Of a stretch of DNA of 63,459 nt, positions 17,885 through 24,711 are shown piece by piece. A program made the position numbers and the translations under genes. Under the pieces are notes generated by a model that did no database searches, was not told where the DNA came from, and worked only from the letters and a program-made list of their open reading frames with translations. Position 1 is the first letter of the stretch. Each line of letters starts with the position of its first letter. The DNA comes from Clostridiales bacterium (lineage in GTDB: Bacteria; Bacillota; Clostridia; Saccharofermentanales; Saccharofermentanaceae), in assembly GCA_017428155.1 (NCBI GenBank), contig JAFRRJ010000049.1, forward strand, positions 1 through 63,459, written 5' to 3'.

Positions 17885-18025
17885 ATGGAACTTACAAGTT
17901 ATGATTCGACATCTTTCTTTAATCCCCATTCTGATGGTGCGATCAAGGTTCATGTTGCTCAAGGTTCATGGGCAGATCAGAATTTTGATGATGTATTCCC
18001 GGATGCAGAGAAAGTGTTTGACTAA
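17885..18025 (+). CDS. Small ORF or gene fragment between the tRNA repeats
   Basis: An open frame of 46 codons beginning MELTSYDSTSFFNPHSDG and ending DDVFPDAEKVFD. The frame is open a few codons upstream to a TAA and there is no clear ribosome site. It ends 14 bp before tRNA fragment 2. It is more likely a C-terminal remnant of a lost gene than a working gene. Confidence 0.3.
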   Translation: MELTSYDSTSFFNPHSDGAIKVHVAQGSWADQNFDDVFPDAEKVFD

Positions 18026-18038
18026 ACGTTTCATTATA

Positions 18039-18079
18039 TAATCAGCAGGTCGTGGGTTCGAGTCCCACAAATGGCTCCA
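18039..18079 (+). other. tRNA-Thr 3' half, copy 2 (probable att scar)
   Basis: The T arm here is perfectly paired (GTGGG/CCCAC) and the acceptor strand AAATGGCTCCA is intact, but homology starts only at TAATCA, the 3' edge of the anticodon loop, and no 5' half is present. Over 64 bp (18039-18102) it differs from copy 1 at four positions. Copy 2 is the better preserved of the two. Confidence 0.7.
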
Positions 18080-18081
18080 TA

Positions 18082-18114
18082 TAAAACCCCGTAAACAACG
18101 CGGGGCTTTTGTAT
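18082..18114 (+). terminator. Terminator behind tRNA fragment 2
   Basis: CCCCG (18087-18091) pairs with CGGGG (18101-18105), with a flanking AAAA/TTTT extension and one irregular position. It matches the position of the terminator behind copy 1. Confidence 0.5.
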
Positions 18115-18351
18115 TATGTGCTTCTGCCGTGGAATTAACTTTCCGATAGCAGGGAAAGCTTTGGAACACATGTTATGGGGTTTGTCGGGGGCACGGATTT
18201 CTGAAATAAACTGAGAAACCAAAGTGAGTGATGTGTATTTGTGTATTTTGAAATAATTATTTAATTGTGTCATGTGATATTATAATTATCAAATTATTAT
18301 GTCGTGTTTGATCGTTGTTCATAAATTGATATTGAGAAAAATAGGAAGAAA
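18115..18351. other. Intergenic region before the two-component genes
   Basis: About 240 bp without a credible gene. It becomes AT-rich toward the right. Minus-strand frames here that read as SNPRPADY or GTRTHDLLI are translations of the tRNA 3' end and are not proteins. The response-regulator gene has AGGAAG as its ribosome site. Confidence 0.5.
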
Positions 18352-19065
18352 ATGGGTAATTATGCAGATTTAGTTGTAGCTGTCTGTGATGATGAGACTG
18401 CAATTGTTAAAAAACTGGCCAGAATAGTTGACAGCGTCCTGGCTGGTTTTCAGAAACACTATGAAATCCGATGCTTTTGCTCGGGATCAGAGCTGCTTAA
18501 ACAGGCAAAGGAAGTAAACCTTGTCTTTTTGGATATTGATATGCCTGTATATGATGGATTAACCATAGGCAGCAAGATAAAGGAAATCAATCCGGCGTGT
18601 GTGATAATAATGGCTACCGGCCGAGAGGATTGTTACAAAGAGGCTTTCAAGATCCAGGCATTCAGATTTGTTACAAAGCCGTTTGACAAGGCAGAGATAA
18701 CTGAAGCAATACGAGCGTTTTTGGATTCCTACCGTGGCGAGAATTATATCGAAGCCTATTACAACAGAAATCTATGCAGGATCAAGGAAAAGAAGATCCT
18801 ATATTTTCGCGCTATGGACAGCTATTCAGAGATAGTCCTTCCGGATTGTGTTTTGCGGACAAATGAGTCTTTGTCGAATCTGGAAAAGGAATTGGATGAT
18901 GTACTGTTTTTTCGAATACACAAGCAATACATAGTCAATATGTCTGCTATTGAACGGTATTATAAGGGATCCATTGTGATCAAAGAGAAAAAACTTGAGA
19001 TTTCCAGAAGAAAGAAATCAGAATTCGAAAGAAAGTATCTCGAATATCAAATGAAATATCTGTGA
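18352..19065 (+). CDS. LytTR-family response regulator
   Basis: A protein of 237 residues. The receiver domain (about 8-125) has the acidic pair in VAVCDDE, the phosphoacceptor Asp in LVFLDIDMP, and the conserved Lys in RFVTKPF. The LytTR DNA-binding domain (about 135-235) shows KEKKILYFRAMDSYSEIVL and FRIHKQYIVNMSAIERY. Such AgrA-like regulators bind pairs of 9-bp direct repeats upstream of weak promoters; a matching pair is found at 20384-20412. The kinase gene follows after 36 bp. It probably activates the downstream peptide operon. Confidence 0.93.
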   Translation: MGNYADLVVAVCDDETAIVKKLARIVDSVLAGFQKHYEIRCFCSGSELLKQAKEVNLVFLDIDMPVYDGLTIGSKIKEINPACVIIMATGREDCYKEAFKIQAFRFVTKPFDKAEITEAIRAFLDSYRGENYIEAYYNRNLCRIKEKKILYFRAMDSYSEIVLPDCVLRTNESLSNLEKELDDVLFFRIHKQYIVNMSAIERYYKGSIVIKEKKLEISRRKKSEFERKYLEYQMKYL

Positions 19066-19101
19066 CCATTATGTATATTCGCTTGTTGGGTCATAAGTGG
19101 G

Positions 19102-20400
19102 ATGAGTAGAATGGTTATTATATCCTGTGCATTAAAAATCTTAGAATATATACTTGCAGAATACTTGTTTTTGAACGGGAAGGTCAAAAGACCAATTGCT
19201 TATGTGATCGGTTTGAGTGTATTTTCCGCCACAACATTTATTCCAGCGTTGTCTGCAGATGCGAAGTACTTATTGGTTTATATTGTCGTTCCCATATGCT
19301 GCTTCTTTTCGATGCAGGGGAAGTGGAGATCAAGAATACTTCCCGCTTTTATTCTGTTTTTTGTAGTAACAGCCGTAGATGGGATAGTACAGTTTTTCTA
19401 CAATCTTATCCTGTATAAGGTTATATCCCGGGATATGTTTGATCTGTATTGCCTGTGCAAAGATGTTATGTCCATAGCACTGGTTTTCACAGGCGTCCTG
19501 ATCAAAAGGTTGGTTAGAAAAGATTTCATAGATCATTGGATACGGTCTGCCGAGAAGCATATGGATTTCTCCGCAATTCTTACAGCCATGATTATCACGT
19601 TTACAATTTCTCTTCTTGAGTATTCCCAAAATATGATCAGTAATGAAAAGTACCAGCATCTCTCGACGGTTGTCAGCGGAATTGCTTATATCAGCATTGT
19701 GTTTTTAGTCGGAATGGCTATTTATGTAAAACATTTGAATGAAGAACAGAAGACTCTCATGAATAATGAACTCATGATGAAAGATATGCAGAAGAAGTAT
19801 TATGAGGCGCTTCTTGATCAGGAAAAGGATACCAGGGCATATCGGCATGATATGTCAAACCACATGCTTTGTCTGAGTGCATTGGCAGAGAAGGGCGATT
19901 TACCTGCCTTGAGAACATATTTGGATGATCTGTTAGGTGAGTTTCAGAGAATTAAGGGAAGGACATACAGAACCGGGAACGAAATACTTGATATTATGTC
20001 TAATTTCTTCCTCCCTCAATTATCGGACAAAATTGAAATCAATTTCCAAGTGGCCGCAGTCTCGGAACTGGATGAGATGAAAATCTGTACTATTTATGCG
20101 AATCTTATTCAGAATGCTGTGGAAGAGTTGAAATCCGATCCCGATCGGCCCGGAAAGCTGGACATTATCTTTAAGCAAAAGGATGATGTGTGCAGACTTA
20201 TGATTGCAAACAGCATTTTCAGAGAAAAAGGTAAAGATATACTGGCTACTCAAAAGACCGATAAGAAGAACCACGGTCTCGGGCTGAAGAATGTAGAAAG
20301 AGTTGTAGATGATCTGGGCGGCAAGATGTGGATCACTACCGAGGATCAACTCTTCAAAGTACTAGTGGAAATTAAGATAAAAGACCGTTCGCGGACTTAA
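19102..20400 (+). CDS. GHKL sensor histidine kinase (AgrC-like)
   Basis: A protein of 432 residues. The N-terminal half (about 1-215) has six or so membrane helices and no large extracellular domain, as in kinases that sense peptides or membrane signals. The phosphorylated His is in YRHDMSNHMLCLSAL (about residue 250). The ATPase part has NLIQNAVEEL (N box) and KKNHGLGLKNVERVVDDLGG (G box). It should phosphorylate the regulator encoded just upstream. No AgrB or AgrD gene is present, so the signal may be the peptide made by the downstream operon or the tiny ORF at 20492. Confidence 0.92.
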   Translation: MSRMVIISCALKILEYILAEYLFLNGKVKRPIAYVIGLSVFSATTFIPALSADAKYLLVYIVVPICCFFSMQGKWRSRILPAFILFFVVTAVDGIVQFFYNLILYKVISRDMFDLYCLCKDVMSIALVFTGVLIKRLVRKDFIDHWIRSAEKHMDFSAILTAMIITFTISLLEYSQNMISNEKYQHLSTVVSGIAYISIVFLVGMAIYVKHLNEEQKTLMNNELMMKDMQKKYYEALLDQEKDTRAYRHDMSNHMLCLSALAEKGDLPALRTYLDDLLGEFQRIKGRTYRTGNEILDIMSNFFLPQLSDKIEINFQVAAVSELDEMKICTIYANLIQNAVEELKSDPDRPGKLDIIFKQKDDVCRLMIANSIFREKGKDILATQKTDKKNHGLGLKNVERVVDDLGGKMWITTEDQLFKVLVEIKIKDRSRT

Positions 20401-20412
20401 AAGACCGTTAGC
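20384..20412 (+). promoter_or_regulatory. Twin LytTR boxes
   Basis: ACCGTTCGC (20384-20392) and ACCGTTAGC (20404-20412) are direct repeats 20 bp apart, about two helical turns, and fit the LytTR consensus (A/T)(A/C)(A/C)GTTN(A/G)(T/G) at eight of nine positions. The longer repeat AAGACCGTT(C/A)GCGGA is 15 bp. They overlap the kinase stop codon and lie 10 bp upstream of a promoter-like pair. Confidence 0.55.
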
Positions 20413-20422
20413 GGATTTTTGG

Positions 20423-20451
20423 TTGAGTGAAAAAACGGCCTTTGCTACGAT
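20423..20451 (+). promoter_or_regulatory. Putative LytTR-activated promoter
   Basis: TTGAGT (20423-20428) and TACGAT (20446-20451) are 17 bp apart and begin 10 bp after the second LytTR box, the usual geometry for activation. The -10 is weak, as expected of an activator-dependent promoter. It overlaps the stem of a terminator-like hairpin. Confidence 0.4.
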
Positions 20452-20474
20452 AACCGTGGCGAAGGCTATTTTTC
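20438..20474 (+). terminator. Hairpin after the two-component genes
   Basis: GCCTTTGCTACG (20438-20449) pairs with CGTGGCGAAGGC (20455-20466) with two G-U pairs and a 5-base loop, followed by TATTTTTC. It can end the regulator/kinase transcript. A transcript starting near 20458 would contain only the 3' arm and would escape it. Confidence 0.6.
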
Positions 20475-20491
20475 AAGGGGAGAGGAATTCT

Positions 20492-20530
20492 ATGTGGGAT
20501 ATACTTTTTGGTTGGATTTTCCGGCATTAA
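20492..20530 (+). CDS. Tiny ORF, 12 residues, possible signal peptide
   Basis: MWDILFGWIFRH with GGGGAGAGGA ending five bases before the ATG. The peptide is very hydrophobic with two Trp. It is the first ORF after the twin LytTR boxes and promoter. It could be a short hydrophobic signalling peptide or a translated leader; chance cannot be excluded at this length. Confidence 0.35.
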   Translation: MWDILFGWIFRH

Positions 20531-20803
20531 ATCTGTAAACGGGCCATTGATGTGAGAACAAATATCCGAGATGTTAATTGAAACTATCGATGATAGTTAT
20601 TCGGATCATTGGTGCGGGATAGGAGCGTTCTTCGGTATGAGGGATCTCTGTGTAGTTTGCAGAGTTTTTTGATATAGATGCAATTCTATTTAATTGAATA
20701 AGTCTTGGAAACGGGAATACCGGCATATGGCCGGAATTGTAATGAGCGTTCATGGACTTATCCAAGTCATATTAAATTTTAGCAAGTGCTTTGTGGTAAA
20801 TAA
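20531..20803. other. Leader region before the peptide operon
   Basis: 273 bp without a convincing gene. It holds a small hairpin CTCTG/CAGAG followed by six T (20646-20670), which could act as a weak terminator or attenuator, and the palindrome CCGGCATATGGCCGG. The ribosome site of the next gene is poor. Confidence 0.4.
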
Positions 20804-21769
20804 ATGGATTGTGTACATGAACTGATTTCAACAGTTTTACCGGGTGTTTCTGAAGAGACGATGATGGTTACATCCGGAATAGCTAACCGTCTTTGTGAGT
20901 TCCGTTATTCGGATATTCCATTCTATATAGTGGATGGAAGAGGTTACGGTGATCCGCTTCAGTTATTGGATGCTCTGGGCATACCATATAAACCTATGTC
21001 AATAGAAGAAGTATTTGATTCATCAGAGCGCGAAAACATTATGTTTTTCTGTGCAAAAGATCTGTTAATGAATATAAATACGTTAAATCCTCACGTAAAA
21101 CAACTTCTGTTTTTCTATACGGGATTTTTTGTTAAGAACATAGAACAAAACAGGATTACGCTTGGTATATGCCGTGATGAAAACGAATATGACATTTCAA
21201 GAAATGAACTCATGAGCTTAAGTAAGGTAGCCACATTTCCTATGAGCTATTCGTGCAGGTTCGTGAGAATAATGGATCGGAATTATACCATAGACCGTGA
21301 TTTTCAATATACGCAGTTAATGAATTGTATAAACAAGTTTCTGGATGACTCTGCTGAAGTATCAGGCGCTGTTTCCGGAAGCCGGATGTATGATGCGCTT
21401 TCAAATGTGATCAGAGATTTTGCCCAAGCCCGTGACAGTAATAACAGTAATCCCAAAGCCGAAATGTTCAGGCAGAAAATGTTGACGGCTTCTCTTAATG
21501 TTGGAACGGTTGGTTTGTACAGAAGAGAGTTTTCAAGCGCGGTAAAAGCTGTATCGGAATCAAAAGAAACAGAATCTGTTAGTGATGCTTTTCTCAGAAG
21601 TTCCGCGATTTGGCGTGAATTGGGAAAAAGAGCAATGAAGCAGATGAGCAGCGGCGGGTTTTTCGATAACGGATATGCAGATTTTGCTGTGCCTGCAATA
21701 GCAGAAATAAAAGAATTAGAAACGGACGCAATGCATAAGCTCAGGACAGTTATTTCTAATTGCAAATAA
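20804..21769 (+). CDS. BtrH-like protein of the peptide operon
   Basis: A protein of 321 residues. The first half has the pattern of the BtrH N-terminal domain (IPFYIVDGRGYGDPLQLLDALGIPY, MFFCAKDLLMNI), a papain-like fold that in butirosin synthesis acts as an acyl-transferring enzyme. The C-terminal part (AIWRELGKRAMKQ ... AIAEIKELETDAMHKLRTVI) resembles the helical DUF4872 companion. Clear catalytic Cys and His cannot be assigned by eye. It starts the operon and is followed 30 bp later by the radical SAM gene. It may process or transfer an acyl group onto the peptide, perhaps from the carrier protein encoded downstream. Confidence 0.5.
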   Translation: MDCVHELISTVLPGVSEETMMVTSGIANRLCEFRYSDIPFYIVDGRGYGDPLQLLDALGIPYKPMSIEEVFDSSERENIMFFCAKDLLMNINTLNPHVKQLLFFYTGFFVKNIEQNRITLGICRDENEYDISRNELMSLSKVATFPMSYSCRFVRIMDRNYTIDRDFQYTQLMNCINKFLDDSAEVSGAVSGSRMYDALSNVIRDFAQARDSNNSNPKAEMFRQKMLTASLNVGTVGLYRREFSSAVKAVSESKETESVSDAFLRSSAIWRELGKRAMKQMSSGGFFDNGYADFAVPAIAEIKELETDAMHKLRTVISNCK

Positions 21770-21799
21770 AGAATATAAAAAGCTTCGGAGGGAAAAGAC

Positions 21800-23089
21800 G
21801 TGGTTTATCAAGTAGTCAATGACACATGGTTTGATTCAGAGAAACTGTTTATTGTCAAAGGTGAGGAGAAAAAGCAGAAATACCTGGACAATTATGACGC
21901 TTATCCGGATGTAAAGGAAGCAAAAAAGCCGGAGGACAGATATCCTGTTTTGACATTTTTGTCATCCGTTCTGTGCAATCTTAAATGCGTTTATTGTTAT
22001 GCAGATCATGGTAACTACAACCATATTTGCGAACAGAATACTTTTACTTTTGAAAACTATCTGAAAGCATATGAAATAGTTATGGCGGAATATGGTGGAA
22101 TAAGGAATATCTGTTTCTTTGGCGGAGAGCCGCTTCTCGACTTTAAAGAAATCAAGAAATTTGTTGTTTATTTGAATGAACATGTGGATAAGGCTAAATT
22201 GCCTACATTCTCTATTGGCAGCAACGGTACGATTTTGGATGATGAGATATTGGATTTTATGGAGGAATATCACATCTTATTCGGCACGAGTCTTGATGGA
22301 AGCAAGCATTTTAATGACAAGAGCAGAATCGGCGATGGAATAGACAGTGTATATGACAAAGTAATGGAAACGCTTCAGCGGCTTGATGAACGTAACATCA
22401 CCTGCGTTATCCAGTTTACATTCACACAGGTCCATCTGGATCATTATAAGCCCGGTGATGCAAAGATCTGGATGCAGGAATTTGAAAAACTGCCGATCAA
22501 GTATTATGAGCTGATTGCTGCAACTACGCAGGGAAATCTTTGTGAAATTGATCTGCGGAATAAACAAAACGTAGAAAAACTGGAAAAGATGAGCTCAGAG
22601 ATAGCTCAGTATTCGTTAGAGGCTTTGGTTGACGGCAGAACAACGATAATGTCGAGCATATTCGCTAACTTGATTTGGCATCTGTCAAAGAAACAGAAGA
22701 CAAAGCATTGTGATGCCGGACTGAACATCACGATTGCTCCTGATATGAGAATATACCCATGTCACACGATTGCTAACGACAGAGCTAACAGTATTGCCTG
22801 TGAACCGGGATTCCTTAAAGAAATGGCTCAAAGTGCAGTGTTTGAAAAAATGCGCACCATGTCACGCAACGATTATGACAAGTGTTCCGAATGTATTGCA
22901 AAAAATGTATGCAATGTATTCTGCAAGGGCATGTGTGAGACCTGTAAGGAACCACCGGAAGAAAGATGCATCATGATGCGCGTCTTTTTGAAAGAAACAA
23001 TTAAGTTCCTGATGGATGAATATCCGAATCACAAAAAAGAGATTTCTGAGTCTGTTAAGAAAATAATGGTAGAGCATACGGTGATCTAA
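21800..23089 (+). CDS. Radical SAM/SPASM peptide maturase
   Basis: A protein of 429 residues with a GTG start behind CGGAGGG. The radical SAM motif is CNLKCVYC (Cys 59, 63, 66), followed by CFFGGEPLLDF. The C-terminal SPASM region is Cys-rich: CDAGLNITIAPDMRIYPCHT, then CSECIAKNVCNVFCKGMCETC and a last Cys in EERC, enough for two auxiliary iron-sulfur clusters. Such enzymes form thioether or carbon-carbon crosslinks in ribosomal peptides. The likely substrates are the two precursors encoded downstream. Its stop codon overlaps the start of the next gene (TAATG). Confidence 0.92.
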   Translation: MVYQVVNDTWFDSEKLFIVKGEEKKQKYLDNYDAYPDVKEAKKPEDRYPVLTFLSSVLCNLKCVYCYADHGNYNHICEQNTFTFENYLKAYEIVMAEYGGIRNICFFGGEPLLDFKEIKKFVVYLNEHVDKAKLPTFSIGSNGTILDDEILDFMEEYHILFGTSLDGSKHFNDKSRIGDGIDSVYDKVMETLQRLDERNITCVIQFTFTQVHLDHYKPGDAKIWMQEFEKLPIKYYELIAATTQGNLCEIDLRNKQNVEKLEKMSSEIAQYSLEALVDGRTTIMSSIFANLIWHLSKKQKTKHCDAGLNITIAPDMRIYPCHTIANDRANSIACEPGFLKEMAQSAVFEKMRTMSRNDYDKCSECIAKNVCNVFCKGMCETCKEPPEERCIMMRVFLKETIKFLMDEYPNHKKEISESVKKIMVEHTVI

Positions 23090-24180
23090 TGTTGAATCTG
23101 TCTGAAACGTCGACATATACTGAAACATATACGCTTTTGGGAAAACGGCTGATTCTGGGAGATAAAAGCGGTAATTCCTATGTCGTTATTAAAGAACGGG
23201 AGTTGTTTTATTCATTGCTTCGCTGCTTTGATACGAAGCAGATAAATGAGATCGATGAGCTGCCTGAACAGTATCAGGATCTTGCTAAAGTTTTGAAAAC
23301 GCGCGGCTTCCTTAATGACGGAACACAATTGCAGTCTTCATTTAATGAATATAACAGGTTTTCCAACACTTTCTACAGAAAGAAATTCGCGCCGGGGATT
23401 GCTAAAGAGAGAAATAATCTGTTTTTTTCGGTGGCCTATTTTACTGTCTTTATATTTCTGACAGTTTGGATGGTGTTGTTGTCTACCTCCCAAAAGCTTA
23501 CTTTTGATATTCGTGAATTAAAGCTTTACGAATGGCTTCTTGCGATAATTGTCCTTCCGGTCTTAGTCGTATTTTTCCATGAATCAGGTCATTTTATAGC
23601 TTCGAAAATTGCCGGGATCAGTGTGGACGAATTCAGGATTGGATTATATGTCATCTACCCGACTGCATATTTAACATATAACGGAATAAATATAAGTAAA
23701 ACTCATAACAGGCTCGTAATCATCTCCGGAGGCATTTTCGCTCATGCTTTCGGTGCTGTTGCAGGATTTCTTCTTTATAGGTATATCGGACAGAGCCACT
23801 TGTTGATACTTTGGATATTGGCCAACATGTCTATGTTCATTGCCAATGCTTTACCCTTAGGCGCTTCAGACGGGTATTTCTTTCTCAGTACTCTGCTTGG
23901 AATCTATAACCTGCGTCTGAAAGGATATAAGGCTATCAGCGACTGGATGCGTTTGTCTTTCCGTTCAAAGGGAAATGTGGTCTGCGGACTGCTCCTTTTA
24001 TTGATGTGGATCATTTCGTTCAGGGGACTTTGGAGTTTTTTACATGAACTGGGAGCCGCTTTGACTATTTCCGCGAACATTATCAACTGGTTTTCACTGA
24101 TCCTGATTGTAATCTTGGTGTTTAGATTCCTTAAGAATATCTATGCAATTAATTCAAAAACAAAGGCCAATAAAACATGA
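23089..24180 (+). CDS. M50 (site-2) membrane protease with PqqD-like N-terminus
   Basis: A protein of 363 residues. Residues about 15-78 (LILGDKSGNSYVVIKERE and LAKVLKTRGFLND) have the strand/winged-helix order of PqqD-like recognition elements. Membrane helices start near 113. The zinc site is HESGH (164-168) with the distal ligand in NALPLGASDG (253-262), as in site-2 proteases. It should cut the leader inside or near the membrane while the N-terminus grips the precursor, or export-couple the product. It is translationally coupled to the radical SAM gene and ends 45 bp before the first precursor. Confidence 0.85.
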   Translation: MLNLSETSTYTETYTLLGKRLILGDKSGNSYVVIKERELFYSLLRCFDTKQINEIDELPEQYQDLAKVLKTRGFLNDGTQLQSSFNEYNRFSNTFYRKKFAPGIAKERNNLFFSVAYFTVFIFLTVWMVLLSTSQKLTFDIRELKLYEWLLAIIVLPVLVVFFHESGHFIASKIAGISVDEFRIGLYVIYPTAYLTYNGINISKTHNRLVIISGGIFAHAFGAVAGFLLYRYIGQSHLLILWILANMSMFIANALPLGASDGYFFLSTLLGIYNLRLKGYKAISDWMRLSFRSKGNVVCGLLLLLMWIISFRGLWSFLHELGAALTISANIINWFSLILIVILVFRFLKNIYAINSKTKANKT

Positions 24181-24225
24181 AATTACAAGTTGGAGGATAA
24201 ATAGGAAAGAAAGGAGGATCTATCC

Positions 24226-24336
24226 ATGAAGGATTACGAAGAAAAGGAAATCGTAGAGAATATCGATTTAGTCGAAGATATCGAAGAAGTTGTAACACCT
24301 GCAGTTTTCGGAACTATTGCATGTTGCTGGGGTTAA
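24226..24336 (+). CDS. RiPP precursor peptide 1
   Basis: A 36-residue peptide too short for most gene finders, with AAAGGAGGATC before the ATG. It starts MKDYEEKEIVENIDLVEDIE and continues EVVTPAVFGTIACCWG. The acidic leader and short hydrophobic end with a Cys-Cys pair are typical of modified bacteriocins. The paralogue at 24497 keeps MKDY, IEEVVTPA, FGTI and CC and changes the last residues, so the core is probably VTPAVFGTIACCWG or its last part. The crosslink and cut site are unknown. Confidence 0.85.
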   Translation: MKDYEEKEIVENIDLVEDIEEVVTPAVFGTIACCWG

Positions 24337-24364
24337 TTAAAACATAAAAACAAACGAGAAATAG

Positions 24365-24413
24365 CAATTTATAGAGTGATATTCTCCGTTACTTGTTTTT
24401 TCTCTATAAGTTG
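24365..24413 (+). repeat. Conserved hairpin after precursor 1
   Basis: CAATTTATAGAG (24365-24376) pairs with CTCTATAAGTTG (24402-24413) across a 25-base loop that contains ACTTGTTTT. The same structure follows precursor 2. There is no T run directly after the stem, so it looks like an mRNA-stabilising or partial termination element that lets the peptide genes be expressed above the downstream genes. Confidence 0.7.
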
Positions 24414-24496
24414 TTATTCTTGTCCGATTTTGAACTGATATTTACGTTTATAAAACAAGTGGGAGGATAATTTTTCAAGAAAGGAGGACTCTATCG

Positions 24497-24607
24497 ATGA
24501 AGGATTACAAAGAGATGGAAGTAGTAGAGAGCTTCGAGATGATCGAAGAAATCGAAGAAGTCGTTACACCTGCGATTTTCGGTACAATCGGTTGCTGCAT
24601 AGTCTAA
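24497..24607 (+). CDS. RiPP precursor peptide 2
   Basis: A 36-residue paralogue of precursor 1: MKDYKEMEVVESFEMIEEIE then EVVTPAIFGTIGCCIV. AAAGGAGGACT precedes the ATG, and the upstream ACAAGTGGGAGGATAA stretch also matches that of precursor 1, so gene, leader and 3' hairpin were duplicated as one module of about 280 bp. Two related cores suggest a two-component product or variant specificity. Confidence 0.85.
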   Translation: MKDYKEMEVVESFEMIEEIEEVVTPAIFGTIGCCIV

Positions 24608-24623
24608 TAAAATAGTTTAGATG

Positions 24624-24688
24624 GAACAAACAATTTATAGAGGCGTATCTTCCCAATACTTGTTTTCACCCTCTATAAATTGTTGTTC
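24624..24688 (+). repeat. Conserved hairpin after precursor 2
   Basis: GAACAAACAATTTATAGAGG (24624-24643) pairs with CCTCTATAAATTGTTGTTC (24670-24688) with one bulged A: a 19-bp stem with a 26-base loop that again contains ACTTGTTTT. It lies between precursor 2 and the adenylating-enzyme gene. Confidence 0.75.
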
Positions 24689-24711
24689 TTTCGTATTTGG
24701 AGTTATAAGAA

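Noticed and set aside
17966..18273. Minus-strand ORFs reading SNPRPADY and GTRTHDLLI
   Set aside because: These are well-known artefacts of translating the 3' end of tRNA genes on the opposite strand; here they come from the tRNA-Thr fragment.
18352..20400. agr quorum-sensing locus
   Set aside because: The regulator and kinase are Agr-like, but no AgrB-type protease or AgrD-type peptide is present next to them.
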